Shown piece by piece: positions 21,995-29,299 of a stretch of 44,901 nucleotides of DNA. Source of the DNA: an uncultured Clostridia bacterium (lineage in GTDB: Bacteria; Bacillota; Clostridia; TANB77; CAG-508); the NCBI GenBank assembly GCA_947629625.1, contig CANRES010000005.1, positions 1-44,901 on the forward strand. Reading direction: 5' to 3'. Under the pieces are notes generated by a model. That model had not been told where the DNA came from and ran no database searches. It was given only the letters and a program-made list of their open reading frames with translations. How positions within the stretch are numbered: position 1 is the first letter of the stretch; every line of letters begins with the position of its first letter. A program made the position numbers and the translations under genes.

Positions 21995-22022
21995 TTGTAA
22001 TTATAAAAAAAATTGATATAAT
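21995..22022 (+). promoter_or_regulatory. Probable pfk promoter
   Basis: TTGTAA at 21995-22000, 16-base spacer, TATAAT at 22017-22022. The predicted transcript would begin about 8 bases before the leader hairpin at 22037. Confidence 0.5.
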
Positions 22023-22036
22023 AAATAAAAAAGTAA

Positions 22037-22054
22037 AAGCAATATAAATTGCTT
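22037..22054 (+). promoter_or_regulatory. Leader hairpin next to the RBS (copy 2 of 3)
   Basis: AAGCAAT-ATAA-ATTGCTT precedes AATTGAATTGGAGGTTTTTATG. It shares sequence and position with the elements at 1011 and 23279. Confidence 0.55.
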
Positions 22055-22073
22055 AATTGAATTGGAGGTTTTT

Positions 22074-23210
22074 ATGGTAAAAAAAGTTGCAATATTAGCA
22101 AATGGTGGAGATGTTTCAGGATTTAATGCAGTTATAAGAGGAATTGTTAAAACAGCAGAAAAACATGGAGTAGAATGTTATGGATTTATTGATGGATATA
22201 GAGGCTTATTAAACAATGAATTCATAAGACTAGATAATTCAAAAGTAGCATCAGGAATTCTTCAAAAAGGAGGTTCAATTATTGGGTCTTCTACAAATGC
22301 AAATGTATTTAATTATAAAGTAGAAGAAAATGGACAAGTTGTTTATAAAGACTTATCAGAACAATGTATTCAAAATATAAAAAATAATGGATTTGATTGT
22401 ATATTTACATTAGGAGGAGATGGAACACAAAAATCTGCAAGAGACTTTTCTGTAAGAGGAGTAAATGTTATTGGTGTTCCAAAAACAATAGATAATGATG
22501 TTGCATGTACAGATATAACTTTTGGATATAACACAGCAGTATCTGTTGCAACAGATGCGTTAGATAGATTGCACACAACAGGTGAAACACATCATAGAAT
22601 AATGGTATTAGAAGTTATGGGAAGATATGCAGGTTGGATAGCATTAGAATCAGCAATATCAGGTGGAGCAGATATAGCACTAATTCCAGAGATTCCTTAT
22701 GATATAAATAAAGCAGTAGAAAAAATTAATGAAAGAATTGCAAAAGGAAAAAGATTTAGTATAGTAGTTGTTGCAGAAGGAGCAATGCCAAAAGGTGGAG
22801 ATATTACAATAGAAGGTATGAGAGACAATGGAAAAGGAGTTGATAATACAAAACTTGGTGGTGTTGGAGATAGGGTTGCAAAAGAGTTAGAACATTTAAC
22901 AGGATTAGAAGCAAGAAATACAACACTTGGATATATGCAAAGAGGAGGAACACCAACTGCATTTGATAGAGTTCTTTCAACTAAATATGGTTCAAAAGCA
23001 ATGGAACTTGCAATAGAAGGAAAATTTGGTGTTCTAGCAGTTCTTAAAAATGGAAAATTAGATAGTGTTTCACTAGAAGACGTTGTTGGAAATAACAAAG
23101 AAATAGGAGCAGTATCTGGAAATACTGCTGAAAGTAATTTAAGAAAAGTTACTATGGATGATGATTTAGTTAAAACTGCAAGAAATATTGGAATTTGTCT
23201 AGGAGATTAA
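22074..23210 (+). CDS. 6-phosphofructokinase (ATP or pyrophosphate donor unresolved)
   Basis: A 378-residue enzyme phosphorylating fructose-6-phosphate in glycolysis. Motifs: ILANGGDVSGFNAVIRG at the N-terminus, LGGDGTQKSA (near 108), PKTIDNDV (near 128), TFGYNTA, MGRYAGWIAL and ERIAKGKRF. The combination matters. GGDG is typical of ATP enzymes while Lys in PKTIDND is typical of pyrophosphate-linked ones, so this belongs to the mixed group of the family. The start at 22074 follows TGGAGG; the TTG at 22062 overlaps that site. The leader hairpin at 22037 suggests regulation after transcription starts. Confidence 0.9.
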   Translation: MVKKVAILANGGDVSGFNAVIRGIVKTAEKHGVECYGFIDGYRGLLNNEFIRLDNSKVASGILQKGGSIIGSSTNANVFNYKVEENGQVVYKDLSEQCIQNIKNNGFDCIFTLGGDGTQKSARDFSVRGVNVIGVPKTIDNDVACTDITFGYNTAVSVATDALDRLHTTGETHHRIMVLEVMGRYAGWIALESAISGGADIALIPEIPYDINKAVEKINERIAKGKRFSIVVVAEGAMPKGGDITIEGMRDNGKGVDNTKLGGVGDRVAKELEHLTGLEARNTTLGYMQRGGTPTAFDRVLSTKYGSKAMELAIEGKFGVLAVLKNGKLDSVSLEDVVGNNKEIGAVSGNTAESNLRKVTMDDDLVKTARNIGICLGD

Positions 23211-23239
23211 TTGACAACTAAAAAAGATAGTAGTATAAT
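23211..23239 (+). promoter_or_regulatory. Sigma-A promoter
   Basis: TTGACA at 23211-23216, 17-base spacer, TATAAT at 23234-23239. It begins right after the pfk stop codon and drives the gene at 23315. Confidence 0.8.
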
Positions 23240-23278
23240 AATGGTACTAAATAAATATATTTATAAAAGAAATAAAGA

Positions 23279-23298
23279 AAGCAATATTAATATTGCTT
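23279..23298 (+). promoter_or_regulatory. Leader palindrome next to the RBS (copy 3 of 3)
   Basis: Perfect 20-bp palindrome AAGCAATATTAATATTGCTT followed by GAATGGAGGTTTTATAATG. It is the longest of the three leader hairpins and lies within the predicted 5' leader. Confidence 0.6.
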
Positions 23299-23314
23299 GA
23301 ATGGAGGTTTTATA

Positions 23315-24079
23315 ATGGAAGAAAATAATGAAAATAGTACAGAAGAAATAAAAGATGCTGTACCATCAAACAACCAAAATGAAGAAACACCAAAAAAAGA
23401 AGAAGCAGAAAATACTAACAAAAAAATTGATACTGACGAATTAAAAAAAGAGACAACAGACACAATTAATGAAGTTAAATCAAAAGTAAAAAATGTAGAC
23501 ATTAAAAAAGAAAGCAAAGAAACAACAAACTTTGTAGTAGACTTTGTAAAAAATCCAATAGGAAAAATAAAAGAAATTGCAGATAATACAGAAAATAAAT
23601 ATTTTATTACAGCAATTTTCATTATAGCAATATGGGCAATATTAATTGCTATTTCTACAATATCAGGATATTCACATTTCTTTAAATATAATTTTGGAGA
23701 TCATTTACTTACAGTAATTAAAGCAATTATTGCACCAGTATTAGGAATAATTGTTATGGCTCTAATTGCATTAATGATGAATAAAGAAAATAAGAAAACA
23801 TTAATTACAAATATAAGTACAATTACAGCAACAAAAATACCATTATTTTTAGCAGCAATAGTTAATTTATTAAAAATATTTAGATTAAGAGATACAACTA
23901 TTATATCTGCATTCTCATCTTTATGTACAGTAATTTCAACAGTTTTATTATACTTTGGATTAAAAGAATTATTTGGAGCAAAAGAAGATGAAAAATTTAT
24001 TAAAAAATTCTTAGCAATTGAAGCAATATTCTATGTTGCATATTTTGTAATATCATTCTTAGGAATTTATATAAAATAA
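23315..24079 (+). CDS. Membrane protein with charged N-terminal region, unknown function
   Basis: A 254-residue protein. Residues 1-90 are hydrophilic, rich in Lys, Glu and Asn, and probably a coiled or disordered cytoplasmic segment. From about 95 to the end there are around five hydrophobic helices (for example YFITAIFIIAIWAILIAI and FLAIEAIFYVAYFVISFLG). There is no signal peptide. I recognise no specific family; the layout resembles small Yip1-like or zinc-ribbon membrane proteins without the ribbon. It has its own promoter and a terminator at 24094-24137, so it is a single-gene unit. Confidence 0.7.
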   Translation: MEENNENSTEEIKDAVPSNNQNEETPKKEEAENTNKKIDTDELKKETTDTINEVKSKVKNVDIKKESKETTNFVVDFVKNPIGKIKEIADNTENKYFITAIFIIAIWAILIAISTISGYSHFFKYNFGDHLLTVIKAIIAPVLGIIVMALIALMMNKENKKTLITNISTITATKIPLFLAAIVNLLKIFRLRDTTIISAFSSLCTVISTVLLYFGLKELFGAKEDEKFIKKFLAIEAIFYVAYFVISFLGIYIK

Positions 24080-24093
24080 AATGAATAAATTTA

Positions 24094-24137
24094 AAAAAAA
24101 TCACTTAAACTAATTTAAAGGTTTAGGTGATTTTTTT
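24094..24137 (+). terminator. Terminator overlapping the next gene's start
   Basis: 17-bp stem with one G-U pair (left arm 24094-24110, right arm 24121-24137), 10-nt loop and seven T. It ends the gene at 23315, yet the right arm contains the GTG start of the next ORF. Confidence 0.8.
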
Positions 24138-24411
24138 GTTCAATAAAAAATTAGATAAAAAAATAGATCAATTAAATAATAATTTTGAAAAAGCAAATTT
24201 AGAAGAAATATCTTATATATTAGGAAGTAAATTAGAAATTGCCAAAAGAAATTTGTTAGCAGGAATTTTACGAGGTATAGGAATTGGAATTGGTTTTACA
24301 ATAATAACTGCAATAATTTTAATGATTTTAAGAAAAATAGTTATGTTAAATATACCAGTAATTGGAGAATATATAGGAGATATTGTAGATATAATAGAAA
24401 AATCTAGATAA
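24127..24411 (+). CDS. DUF5665-like small membrane protein
   Basis: A 94-residue protein. A short charged amphipathic helix (KKLDKKIDQLNNNFEKANLE) is followed by LAGILRGIGIGIGFTIIT and one or two membrane helices, then IGEYIGDIVDIIEKS. This matches small Clostridia/Bacilli proteins of the DUF5665 type. Function is unknown. The start is uncertain: GTG at 24127 has AAAGG 5 bases before it, but both lie inside the terminator hairpin. A TTG at 24136 is the other in-frame option. Confidence 0.65.
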   Translation: MIFLFNKKLDKKIDQLNNNFEKANLEEISYILGSKLEIAKRNLLAGILRGIGIGIGFTIITAIILMILRKIVMLNIPVIGEYIGDIVDIIEKSR

Positions 24412-24517
24412 AAAACTTGATTTTTATATTTCTTATGTTTATAATATATATGTTTTAACAAAAATAAAAATAAATTCATATTATAAAATTGATAAAAAAA
24501 TTTTTGGAGGTTAAAAA

Positions 24518-25924
24518 GTGGAATATAAAAATGATAAATTAGAAAAATTTAATGAAAGTGTAAAAAATAAAAATATTGCAATTATAGGATTAGGTGTAAG
24601 TAATATTCCTCTTTTAGATTATTTCTATAATCTAGGTTCAAAAGTTACAGTTTTTGATAATAGAGAACAAGATAAAATTCCAGAAGAAATAATTAAAAAA
24701 TTAAATACATATTCTTTTAAATTTGAATTTGGAAAAGATAATCTTACAAAATTAAATGGATTTGATATAATATTTAGGTCACCAAGTTGTATGCCAAATA
24801 TTCCAGAATTAGAAAAAGCAGTTCAAAATGGAGCAAAATTAACATCAGAAATAGAAATGTTAATGGAATTATGTCCAGGTACAATTATAGGAGTTACAGG
24901 AAGTGATGGAAAAACAACTACAACAAGTTTAATTTATGAAATTTTAAAAGAAAATGGATATAGATGCTTTTTAGGTGGAAATATTGGTTACCCATTATTT
25001 ACAAAAATAAATGAAATGACACCTAATGACATAATAGTATTAGAATTAAGCAGTTTTCAATTAATGAACATGAAAATTAGTCCTAAAATTTCTGTAATAA
25101 CAAATATAAGTCCAAATCACCTAAATGTACATTCAAGTTATGAAGAATATATTGAAGCAAAGAAAAATATATTTAAGTATCAAGATAAAGATGGAATAGT
25201 AGTTTTAAATTATGATAATGAAATTACTAGAAATTGTGCAAAAGAAGCAAATGGCAAGGTTATATTTTTTAGTTCAAAAGAAAAAATTGCAAATGGCTTT
25301 ATTGTAAATAATAATATTATTAAAGAAAGCAAAGAAGCAATAAGAAGACATATATTAGATGTAAATGATATAAAACTAAAAGGAACTCATAATTACGAAA
25401 ATATATGTGCAGCATTAGGTGCAACAAGTTCTTTGGTTGATATAGATTTATCTTCAAAAACAATTAAAAATTTTAAAGGTGTTGAGCACAGATTAGAGTT
25501 TATAAAAGAAATAGATGGGGTAAAATGGTATAATGATTCAATAGGAACAAGCCCTACAAGAACAATAGCAGGTTTAAATTCATTTAAAGAAGATATAATT
25601 TTAATTGCGGGTGGATATGATAAAAATTTAGATTATACACCAATTGCAAAACCAATTTTAGAAAAGGTAAAAGGCTTGGTATTAATAGGTCAAACTGCTG
25701 GAAAGATTTTTAATGCAGTAAAACAAGAAGCAGAAAATCAAAATAAAAAAATTGATACATATATTTGTGAAACCTTAGAAGATACGGTAAAAATGGCTAA
25801 AAAAATTGCAAAAAAAGGTCAAATTGTATTATTTTCCCCTGCAAGTGCAAGTTTTGATATGTTTAAAAATTTTGAAGAACGTGGAAATAAGTTTAAAAGC
25901 ATTGTAAACAATATTAGTGAATAA
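24518..25924 (+). CDS. murD: UDP-N-acetylmuramoylalanine--D-glutamate ligase
   Basis: A 468-residue cytoplasmic Mur ligase that adds D-Glu to UDP-MurNAc-L-Ala in peptidoglycan synthesis. Motifs: Rossmann-like IAIIGLGVSNIPLLDYF at the N-terminus, ATP-binding GVTGSDGKTTTTSLI (near residue 126), ELSSFQL, ITNISPNHLNVHSSYEEY, and the C-terminal domain with EHRLEFI and YNDSIGTSPT. The GTG start follows TGGAGG by 8 bases. It is not next to mraY, ftsW or murG, unlike the usual dcw cluster. A terminator at 25961-25992 follows. Confidence 0.95.
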   Translation: MEYKNDKLEKFNESVKNKNIAIIGLGVSNIPLLDYFYNLGSKVTVFDNREQDKIPEEIIKKLNTYSFKFEFGKDNLTKLNGFDIIFRSPSCMPNIPELEKAVQNGAKLTSEIEMLMELCPGTIIGVTGSDGKTTTTSLIYEILKENGYRCFLGGNIGYPLFTKINEMTPNDIIVLELSSFQLMNMKISPKISVITNISPNHLNVHSSYEEYIEAKKNIFKYQDKDGIVVLNYDNEITRNCAKEANGKVIFFSSKEKIANGFIVNNNIIKESKEAIRRHILDVNDIKLKGTHNYENICAALGATSSLVDIDLSSKTIKNFKGVEHRLEFIKEIDGVKWYNDSIGTSPTRTIAGLNSFKEDIILIAGGYDKNLDYTPIAKPILEKVKGLVLIGQTAGKIFNAVKQEAENQNKKIDTYICETLEDTVKMAKKIAKKGQIVLFSPASASFDMFKNFEERGNKFKSIVNNISE

Positions 25925-25960
25925 ATAAAAATTTTTCGTTAAAAATATATATAGAATAAA

Positions 25961-25992
25961 AATAAGATTTTCTAAATTCAGGAAATCTTATT
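25961..25992 (+). terminator. Terminator of murD
   Basis: 12-bp stem AATAAGATTTTC / GGAAATCTTATT with one G-T pair, 8-nt loop and T-rich tail. Confidence 0.75.
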
Positions 25993-26028
25993 TTATAATA
26001 TAATTTTTTAATGAAAGGTTGAAAATTT

Positions 26029-26472
26029 ATGAAAGTAAAAGAATGTATGAGTTTAGATGTATGTTGTTGTTGCCCAAGTGATACTGTATGCGATGTAGCA
26101 AAAAAAATGAGTGAAAGACATGTTGGTTGTATGCCTGTATGTGATGAAAACAAAAATATTGTAGGTTTAGTTACAGATAGAGATATTATATTAAGAAGTA
26201 TTGCTTGTGATAAAGATGCAAAAGAAACACCTATTAGTGAAATAATGACTACTAGTGTTTGTTGTTGTAATACAGATTCTGATGTATCTGAGGCAACAAA
26301 ATTAATGTCTGATTTACAAATAAGAAGAATACCTGTTGTTGAAAATAATAAAATAGTAGGTATGCTAACAGTAGGAGATTTAGCAAATCATAAAAAAGTA
26401 AGTGCAAAAGAAGTTTCTGATACAGTAGAAAGTATTTGTAATTGTAGTTGTCATGCTAAAAATGCAGAATAA
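26029..26472 (+). CDS. Cys-rich CBS-pair protein
   Basis: A 147-residue protein made of two CBS domains (about residues 1-60 and 66-125), which bind adenosine nucleotides as a Bateman module in known families. Signatures: VGLVTDRDIILR and VGMLTVGDLAN. Unusual are three Cys clusters: VCCCCPSD (12-16), VCCCNTD (near 80) and CNCSCH at the C-terminus. The first two fall at equivalent positions in each CBS repeat. Metal or redox sensing is a reasonable inference but is not established. RBS AAAGG lies 10 bases before the ATG. Single-gene unit. Confidence 0.85.
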   Translation: MKVKECMSLDVCCCCPSDTVCDVAKKMSERHVGCMPVCDENKNIVGLVTDRDIILRSIACDKDAKETPISEIMTTSVCCCNTDSDVSEATKLMSDLQIRRIPVVENNKIVGMLTVGDLANHKKVSAKEVSDTVESICNCSCHAKNAE

Positions 26473-26522
26473 AATATTATGTTATTAAATAATTTTTTTT
26501 AAAAAGGTATTTAGCAAGTTTT

Positions 26523-26611
26523 AAAGAAATATATTTAATTTTATGAAGTTACGCGTAGCATGGAAGCGAAAGCGACCAACAAGTAACGAGTAAAATTCAA
26601 TATATTTCTTT
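26523..26611. repeat. 89-bp imperfect palindrome with GC-rich centre
   Basis: Arms 26523-26552 and 26583-26611 match over about 29 bases with few mismatches (the outer 13 bases, AAAGAAATATATT, are perfect). The 30-base centre is far richer in G+C than the surroundings and carries GAAGCGAAAGCGA. No ORF, and no T tract directly after the stem. It lies between the CBS gene and the promoter of the permease. Confidence 0.6.
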
Positions 26612-26674
26612 ATAAAGTTATATAAAATTTTAAAAAAATAATAATATTTTTTTATGCAACGTTTTTACCAAATA

Positions 26675-26703
26675 TTGACAATTATATGTTTTAATGATAT
26701 AAC
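26675..26703 (+). promoter_or_regulatory. Strong sigma-A promoter for the AI-2E/YtvI gene
   Basis: TTGACA at 26675-26680, 17-base spacer with TG one base before the -10, TATAAC at 26698-26703. Because it lies inside the longer open frame that begins at 26654, it fixes the real start downstream. Confidence 0.75.
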
Positions 26704-26728
26704 AATACTTATGAAAGGAGAAATGCAA

Positions 26729-27826
26729 ATGGTAGTAGATATGGGATATTGGACAAGAGTAGCAAAAAGGGTTTTAATGTTTATTGTTACTGTTATTGGC
26801 TTGTATTTATCATTTAAACTTGCCATATTTTATATGCCATTTTTAATAGCAGGTATTATATCATTATTAATAGAACCATTAATAAAGTTTGTAAATAAAA
26901 AAACGAATTTAACTAGAAAAACAAGTGCAGTTATTGTATTAATAATAGTTTTTGCTTTGATAATTGGATTATTAATATGGGGAATAACAAGTTTAATTTT
27001 AGAAGCCTCTAATTTATTAAATGGTTTAAATGGATATTTTGAAAAAGCATACATACAAGTTCAAGATATAATAAATAATTTAGATTTTGATAAAATAAAT
27101 GTATCCTCTGAAATAACAGATATTTTAAATGATTCAACAGGAGATTTCTTAAAAGCAGTTTCTAATTGGGTATCTAATTTACTAAATTCAATTATAAATG
27201 TAATAACTTCAATTCCAACAATTGCAATATATGTAATTGTAACTTTACTTGCTATTTATTTTATATGCACAGACAAGTTATATTTGTTAGACCAAATGGA
27301 GCATCATTTACCAAAATCATGGGTTAAAAGAATGGGTATGCATTTTAGAGAATTAGTTGAAACATTAGGTAATTATTTAAAAGCACAAGTAACCTTAATT
27401 TTAATAGATTTTGTAATTATTCTTATAGGGTTATTTATTTTTAATTTAATTGGTTTTGGGATACAATATCCATTACTTGCAGCATTAGGAATTGCATTTG
27501 TTGATGCTTTACCAATTTTAGGTGCAGGAACTGCAATGGTACCTTGGGCTATTATATGTGCTATAAATGGCAATATTAAACTAGCAATTGCAATTTTAAT
27601 TTTATATGCTATAATTTTAGTTTTAAGACAATTTTTAGAACCAAAAATAGTTAGCAAACATATAGGAATTCACCCAATATTTACATTAATTGCAATGTAT
27701 ACTGGTTTTAAATTTATAGGTTTAATTGGAATGTTAATTGGACCAATTATTTTAATTATATTTAAAAATGTTTTTAAAACTTTAATTGAACAAGGTTTTG
27801 TAAAAACTATATTAGACCAAAAATAG
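26729..27826 (+). CDS. AI-2E family / YtvI-like membrane permease
   Basis: A 365-residue integral membrane protein of the AI-2E exporter family (PerM/YtvI/YdiK group). About seven or eight helices are visible: three near the N-terminus (residues 9-85), a cytosolic-type segment (90-140), then helices to the end with the family motifs DALPILGAGTAMVPWAI and FLEPKIVSKHIGIHP. In spore-formers the closest relatives are often called sporulation protein YtvI. The start at 26729 is 8 bases after AAAGGAG; ATGs at 26654 and 26711 lie before or in that site. Substrate unknown. The hairpin at 27859 follows. Confidence 0.85.
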   Translation: MVVDMGYWTRVAKRVLMFIVTVIGLYLSFKLAIFYMPFLIAGIISLLIEPLIKFVNKKTNLTRKTSAVIVLIIVFALIIGLLIWGITSLILEASNLLNGLNGYFEKAYIQVQDIINNLDFDKINVSSEITDILNDSTGDFLKAVSNWVSNLLNSIINVITSIPTIAIYVIVTLLAIYFICTDKLYLLDQMEHHLPKSWVKRMGMHFRELVETLGNYLKAQVTLILIDFVIILIGLFIFNLIGFGIQYPLLAALGIAFVDALPILGAGTAMVPWAIICAINGNIKLAIAILILYAIILVLRQFLEPKIVSKHIGIHPIFTLIAMYTGFKFIGLIGMLIGPIILIIFKNVFKTLIEQGFVKTILDQK

Positions 27827-27858
27827 AATATTACAATTTAAAAAATCTAAATTTAATA

Positions 27859-27922
27859 AAAAAAGTCAAGTTGTTTTATATAGTAGTAATACTTTAAAAA
27901 TATAAAACAACTTGGCTTTTTT
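27859..27922 (+). terminator. Long hairpin/terminator with TAGTAATAC loop (element A)
   Basis: Stem of about 22 bp (27859-27880 with 27901-27922, one G-U pair) followed by T. The loop holds TAGTAATAC at 27884-27892. It is related in sequence and structure to the element at 29082. It works as terminator for the permease gene at least. Confidence 0.75.
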
Positions 27923-28108
27923 GTCGAAATATTTTTATTGACAAAAGTAAAATTATGGTATATAAATTAAATAATATAATTTAATAATGATTTTTTATTA
28001 AAAAAAAATTAAAATTTCTAAATATTATTTTAAAGTGAAATTAAAAACAACTTAGAAAAAGCAAAAACAAAATCAAAGACAATTCAGTCTAAATTAATCA
28101 AAATATAT
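27923..28108. other. AT-rich gap before the toxin-antitoxin pair
   Basis: I see no ORF with a ribosome binding site here. It is A/T-rich with a TTGACA at 27938-27943 (no good -10 at the right distance). Confidence 0.5.
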
Positions 28109-28138
28109 TTGACAAAAATATAACAAATATGTTATAAT
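28109..28138 (+). promoter_or_regulatory. Toxin-antitoxin promoter overlapping the first ATG
   Basis: TTGACA at 28109-28114, 18-base spacer, TATAAT at 28133-28138. The -10 overlaps the ATG at 28137, and transcription would start near 28143-28146, at the second ATG. Confidence 0.7.
28119..28136. promoter_or_regulatory. Candidate operator in the TA promoter
   Basis: Inverted repeat TATAAC-AAATAT-GTTATA spans the spacer and the -10. HigA/XRE antitoxins typically bind such palindromes to repress their own operon; binding here is inferred. Confidence 0.5.
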
Positions 28139-28142
28139 GGAG

Positions 28143-28517
28143 ATGGTAAAAATAAAAGAAAACGAAATAGTTTTTTATAATAATGAAAAAGGTAAAAATG
28201 AAGTAAAAGAATATATAGAAAAATTAAATTCTACTAAAAATAATAATAAAGATAATAGAATAAAATTTAATAAAATAATATCATATATAAGAATGTTAAA
28301 AAGCGAAGGAATATTACTTGGTGAACCTTATATAAAACATATTAAAAATGAAATATGGGAATTAAGACCATTAAGAGATAGAATATTTTTTGCAAATATA
28401 AATAATAATAAATTTGTACTATTAAGTGTATATGTTAAAAGAACAAAAAAGACACCAAAATTAGAAATAAAAAAAGCAGAAGAATATTTTAAAAAATATA
28501 TTAATAGGGGTGATTAG
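28143..28517 (+). CDS. HigB/RelE-type toxin (phage Gp49-like)
   Basis: A 124-residue protein. The C-terminal two thirds follow the HigB/Gp49-like pattern of the RelE superfamily: EIWELRPLRDRIFFANI, then FVLLSVYVKRTKKTP and a helical KAEEYFKKY end. These toxins cut mRNA, usually on ribosomes. The Lys/Asn-rich insert near residues 28-42 is unusual. Toxin-first order and an XRE antitoxin two bases downstream are typical of higBA. The start is unclear: ATG 28137 lies in the -10, so ATG 28143 on a nearly leaderless mRNA is preferred. Confidence 0.82.
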   Translation: MVKIKENEIVFYNNEKGKNEVKEYIEKLNSTKNNNKDNRIKFNKIISYIRMLKSEGILLGEPYIKHIKNEIWELRPLRDRIFFANINNNKFVLLSVYVKRTKKTPKLEIKKAEEYFKKYINRGD

Positions 28518-28519
28518 TT

Positions 28520-28810
28520 ATGAGTAAAGAAGAACAATGGGAAGATTTTGAAAAAAATTTAAATATTTCTCAGGAAGAAGAAGAGGAAATTAAACTTGAA
28601 ATGGAAATAATTAAAGCAACATTAAAATTAAGAGAAGATAAAAAAATATCTCAAATTGAATTAAGCAAAATAACAGGTTTAAAACAATCAGCAATTGCAA
28701 GAATAGAAAATGCAAAGCATTCACCAACAATCAATACACTTATTAAAATATTATACCCAATGGGTTATACATTAGGTGTTGTACCAATTAAAAAAAATAA
28801 AAATAATTAA
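28520..28810 (+). CDS. XRE-family (HigA-like) antitoxin
   Basis: A 96-residue protein with an acidic N-terminal helix (residues 1-30) and a helix-turn-helix domain (about 34-88): KISQIELSKITGLKQSAIAR, then IENAKHSPTINTLIKIL. It neutralises the toxin and probably represses the operon through the 28119-28136 palindrome. It starts 2 bases after the toxin stop, with GGGGTGA as RBS. The basic tail KKNKNN is at the C-terminus. Confidence 0.88.
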   Translation: MSKEEQWEDFEKNLNISQEEEEEIKLEMEIIKATLKLREDKKISQIELSKITGLKQSAIARIENAKHSPTINTLIKILYPMGYTLGVVPIKKNKNN

Positions 28811-28880
28811 TTTTAAATCAAAAGTTAAGTTTAAAATTCCGAAAATTCATTTGAAATGAAACAAAAAATTTTAAAAACTA

Positions 28881-28909
28881 TTGACAGATTAATAAAGTTT
28901 GTATAAAAT
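28881..28909 (+). promoter_or_regulatory. Sigma-A promoter of the microsatellite ORF
   Basis: TTGACA at 28881-28886 and TATAAAAT at 28902-28909, the same spacing as the promoter at 16853. Confidence 0.65.
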
Positions 28910-28953
28910 AAAAAAGTAAAAAGAAAATAAAACAAAAGAAAGGAGTTTTAAAA

Positions 28954-29022
28954 ATGATAGCAAGTCTTGAAACCGTTGGTACTCTATACACACACACACA
29001 CACACACACACAATATGTTTAG
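28954..29022 (+). CDS. 22-codon ORF with Thr-His repeat
   Basis: ATG 8 bases after AAAGGAG. The peptide begins MIASLETVGTLY and continues with THTHTHT then QYV and TAG. The (CA)12 tract at 28989-29012 makes its C-terminus sensitive to slippage: each CA gained or lost shifts the frame, though all frames stop soon after. It has its own promoter and terminator. I recognise no family. It could be a leader peptide, a small peptide or simply part of a small RNA. Confidence 0.5.
   Translation: MIASLETVGTLYTHTHTHTQYV
28989..29012. repeat. (CA)12 microsatellite
   Basis: 24 bases of alternating C and A, the only dinucleotide tract of this kind seen in the window. It lies inside the 22-codon ORF. Confidence 0.95.
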
Positions 29023-29081
29023 TAGATAGAATAATTGCGTCATTTTTAAGCTCAAAATTAAATTTAATAAGAAAAATAAAC

Positions 29082-29145
29082 AGAGTCAACTTTGTTTATA
29101 TGTTAGTAATACCATTACGCATATAAGCAAATTGGCTCTTTTTGT
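29082..29145 (+). terminator. Hairpin/terminator with TAGTAATAC loop (element B)
   Basis: Left arm 29082-29102 pairs with 29120-29139 with a bulge and a few mismatches, then T. The loop has TAGTAATAC at 29104-29112, identical to element A. The stem sequence also follows element A (AGTCAA at the foot, TTGGCT at the 3' side). Confidence 0.7.
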
Positions 29146-29299
29146 GTTTTAAATTTAGAAGCCATCGAACATCCCTCATTAAATTCAATAACAAATTCTA
29201 ACTTGTGATGTTTCCAACGCTTCAATTTACTTTTTGATAGTTTAATTACTAAACATTAAAAAAATAAAAAATAAAAATTTTAAGGAGGATTAAGAAAAA

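Larger units (their letters stand above)
28811..29299. other. 489-bp region with a small transcript unit
   Basis: Holds a promoter (28881-28909), a 22-codon ORF with a CA microsatellite (28954-29022) and a hairpin terminator (29082-29145). From 29146 to 29299 only a weak inverted repeat (about 29159-29221) and the AAGGAGG of the next gene are seen. Confidence 0.7.
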
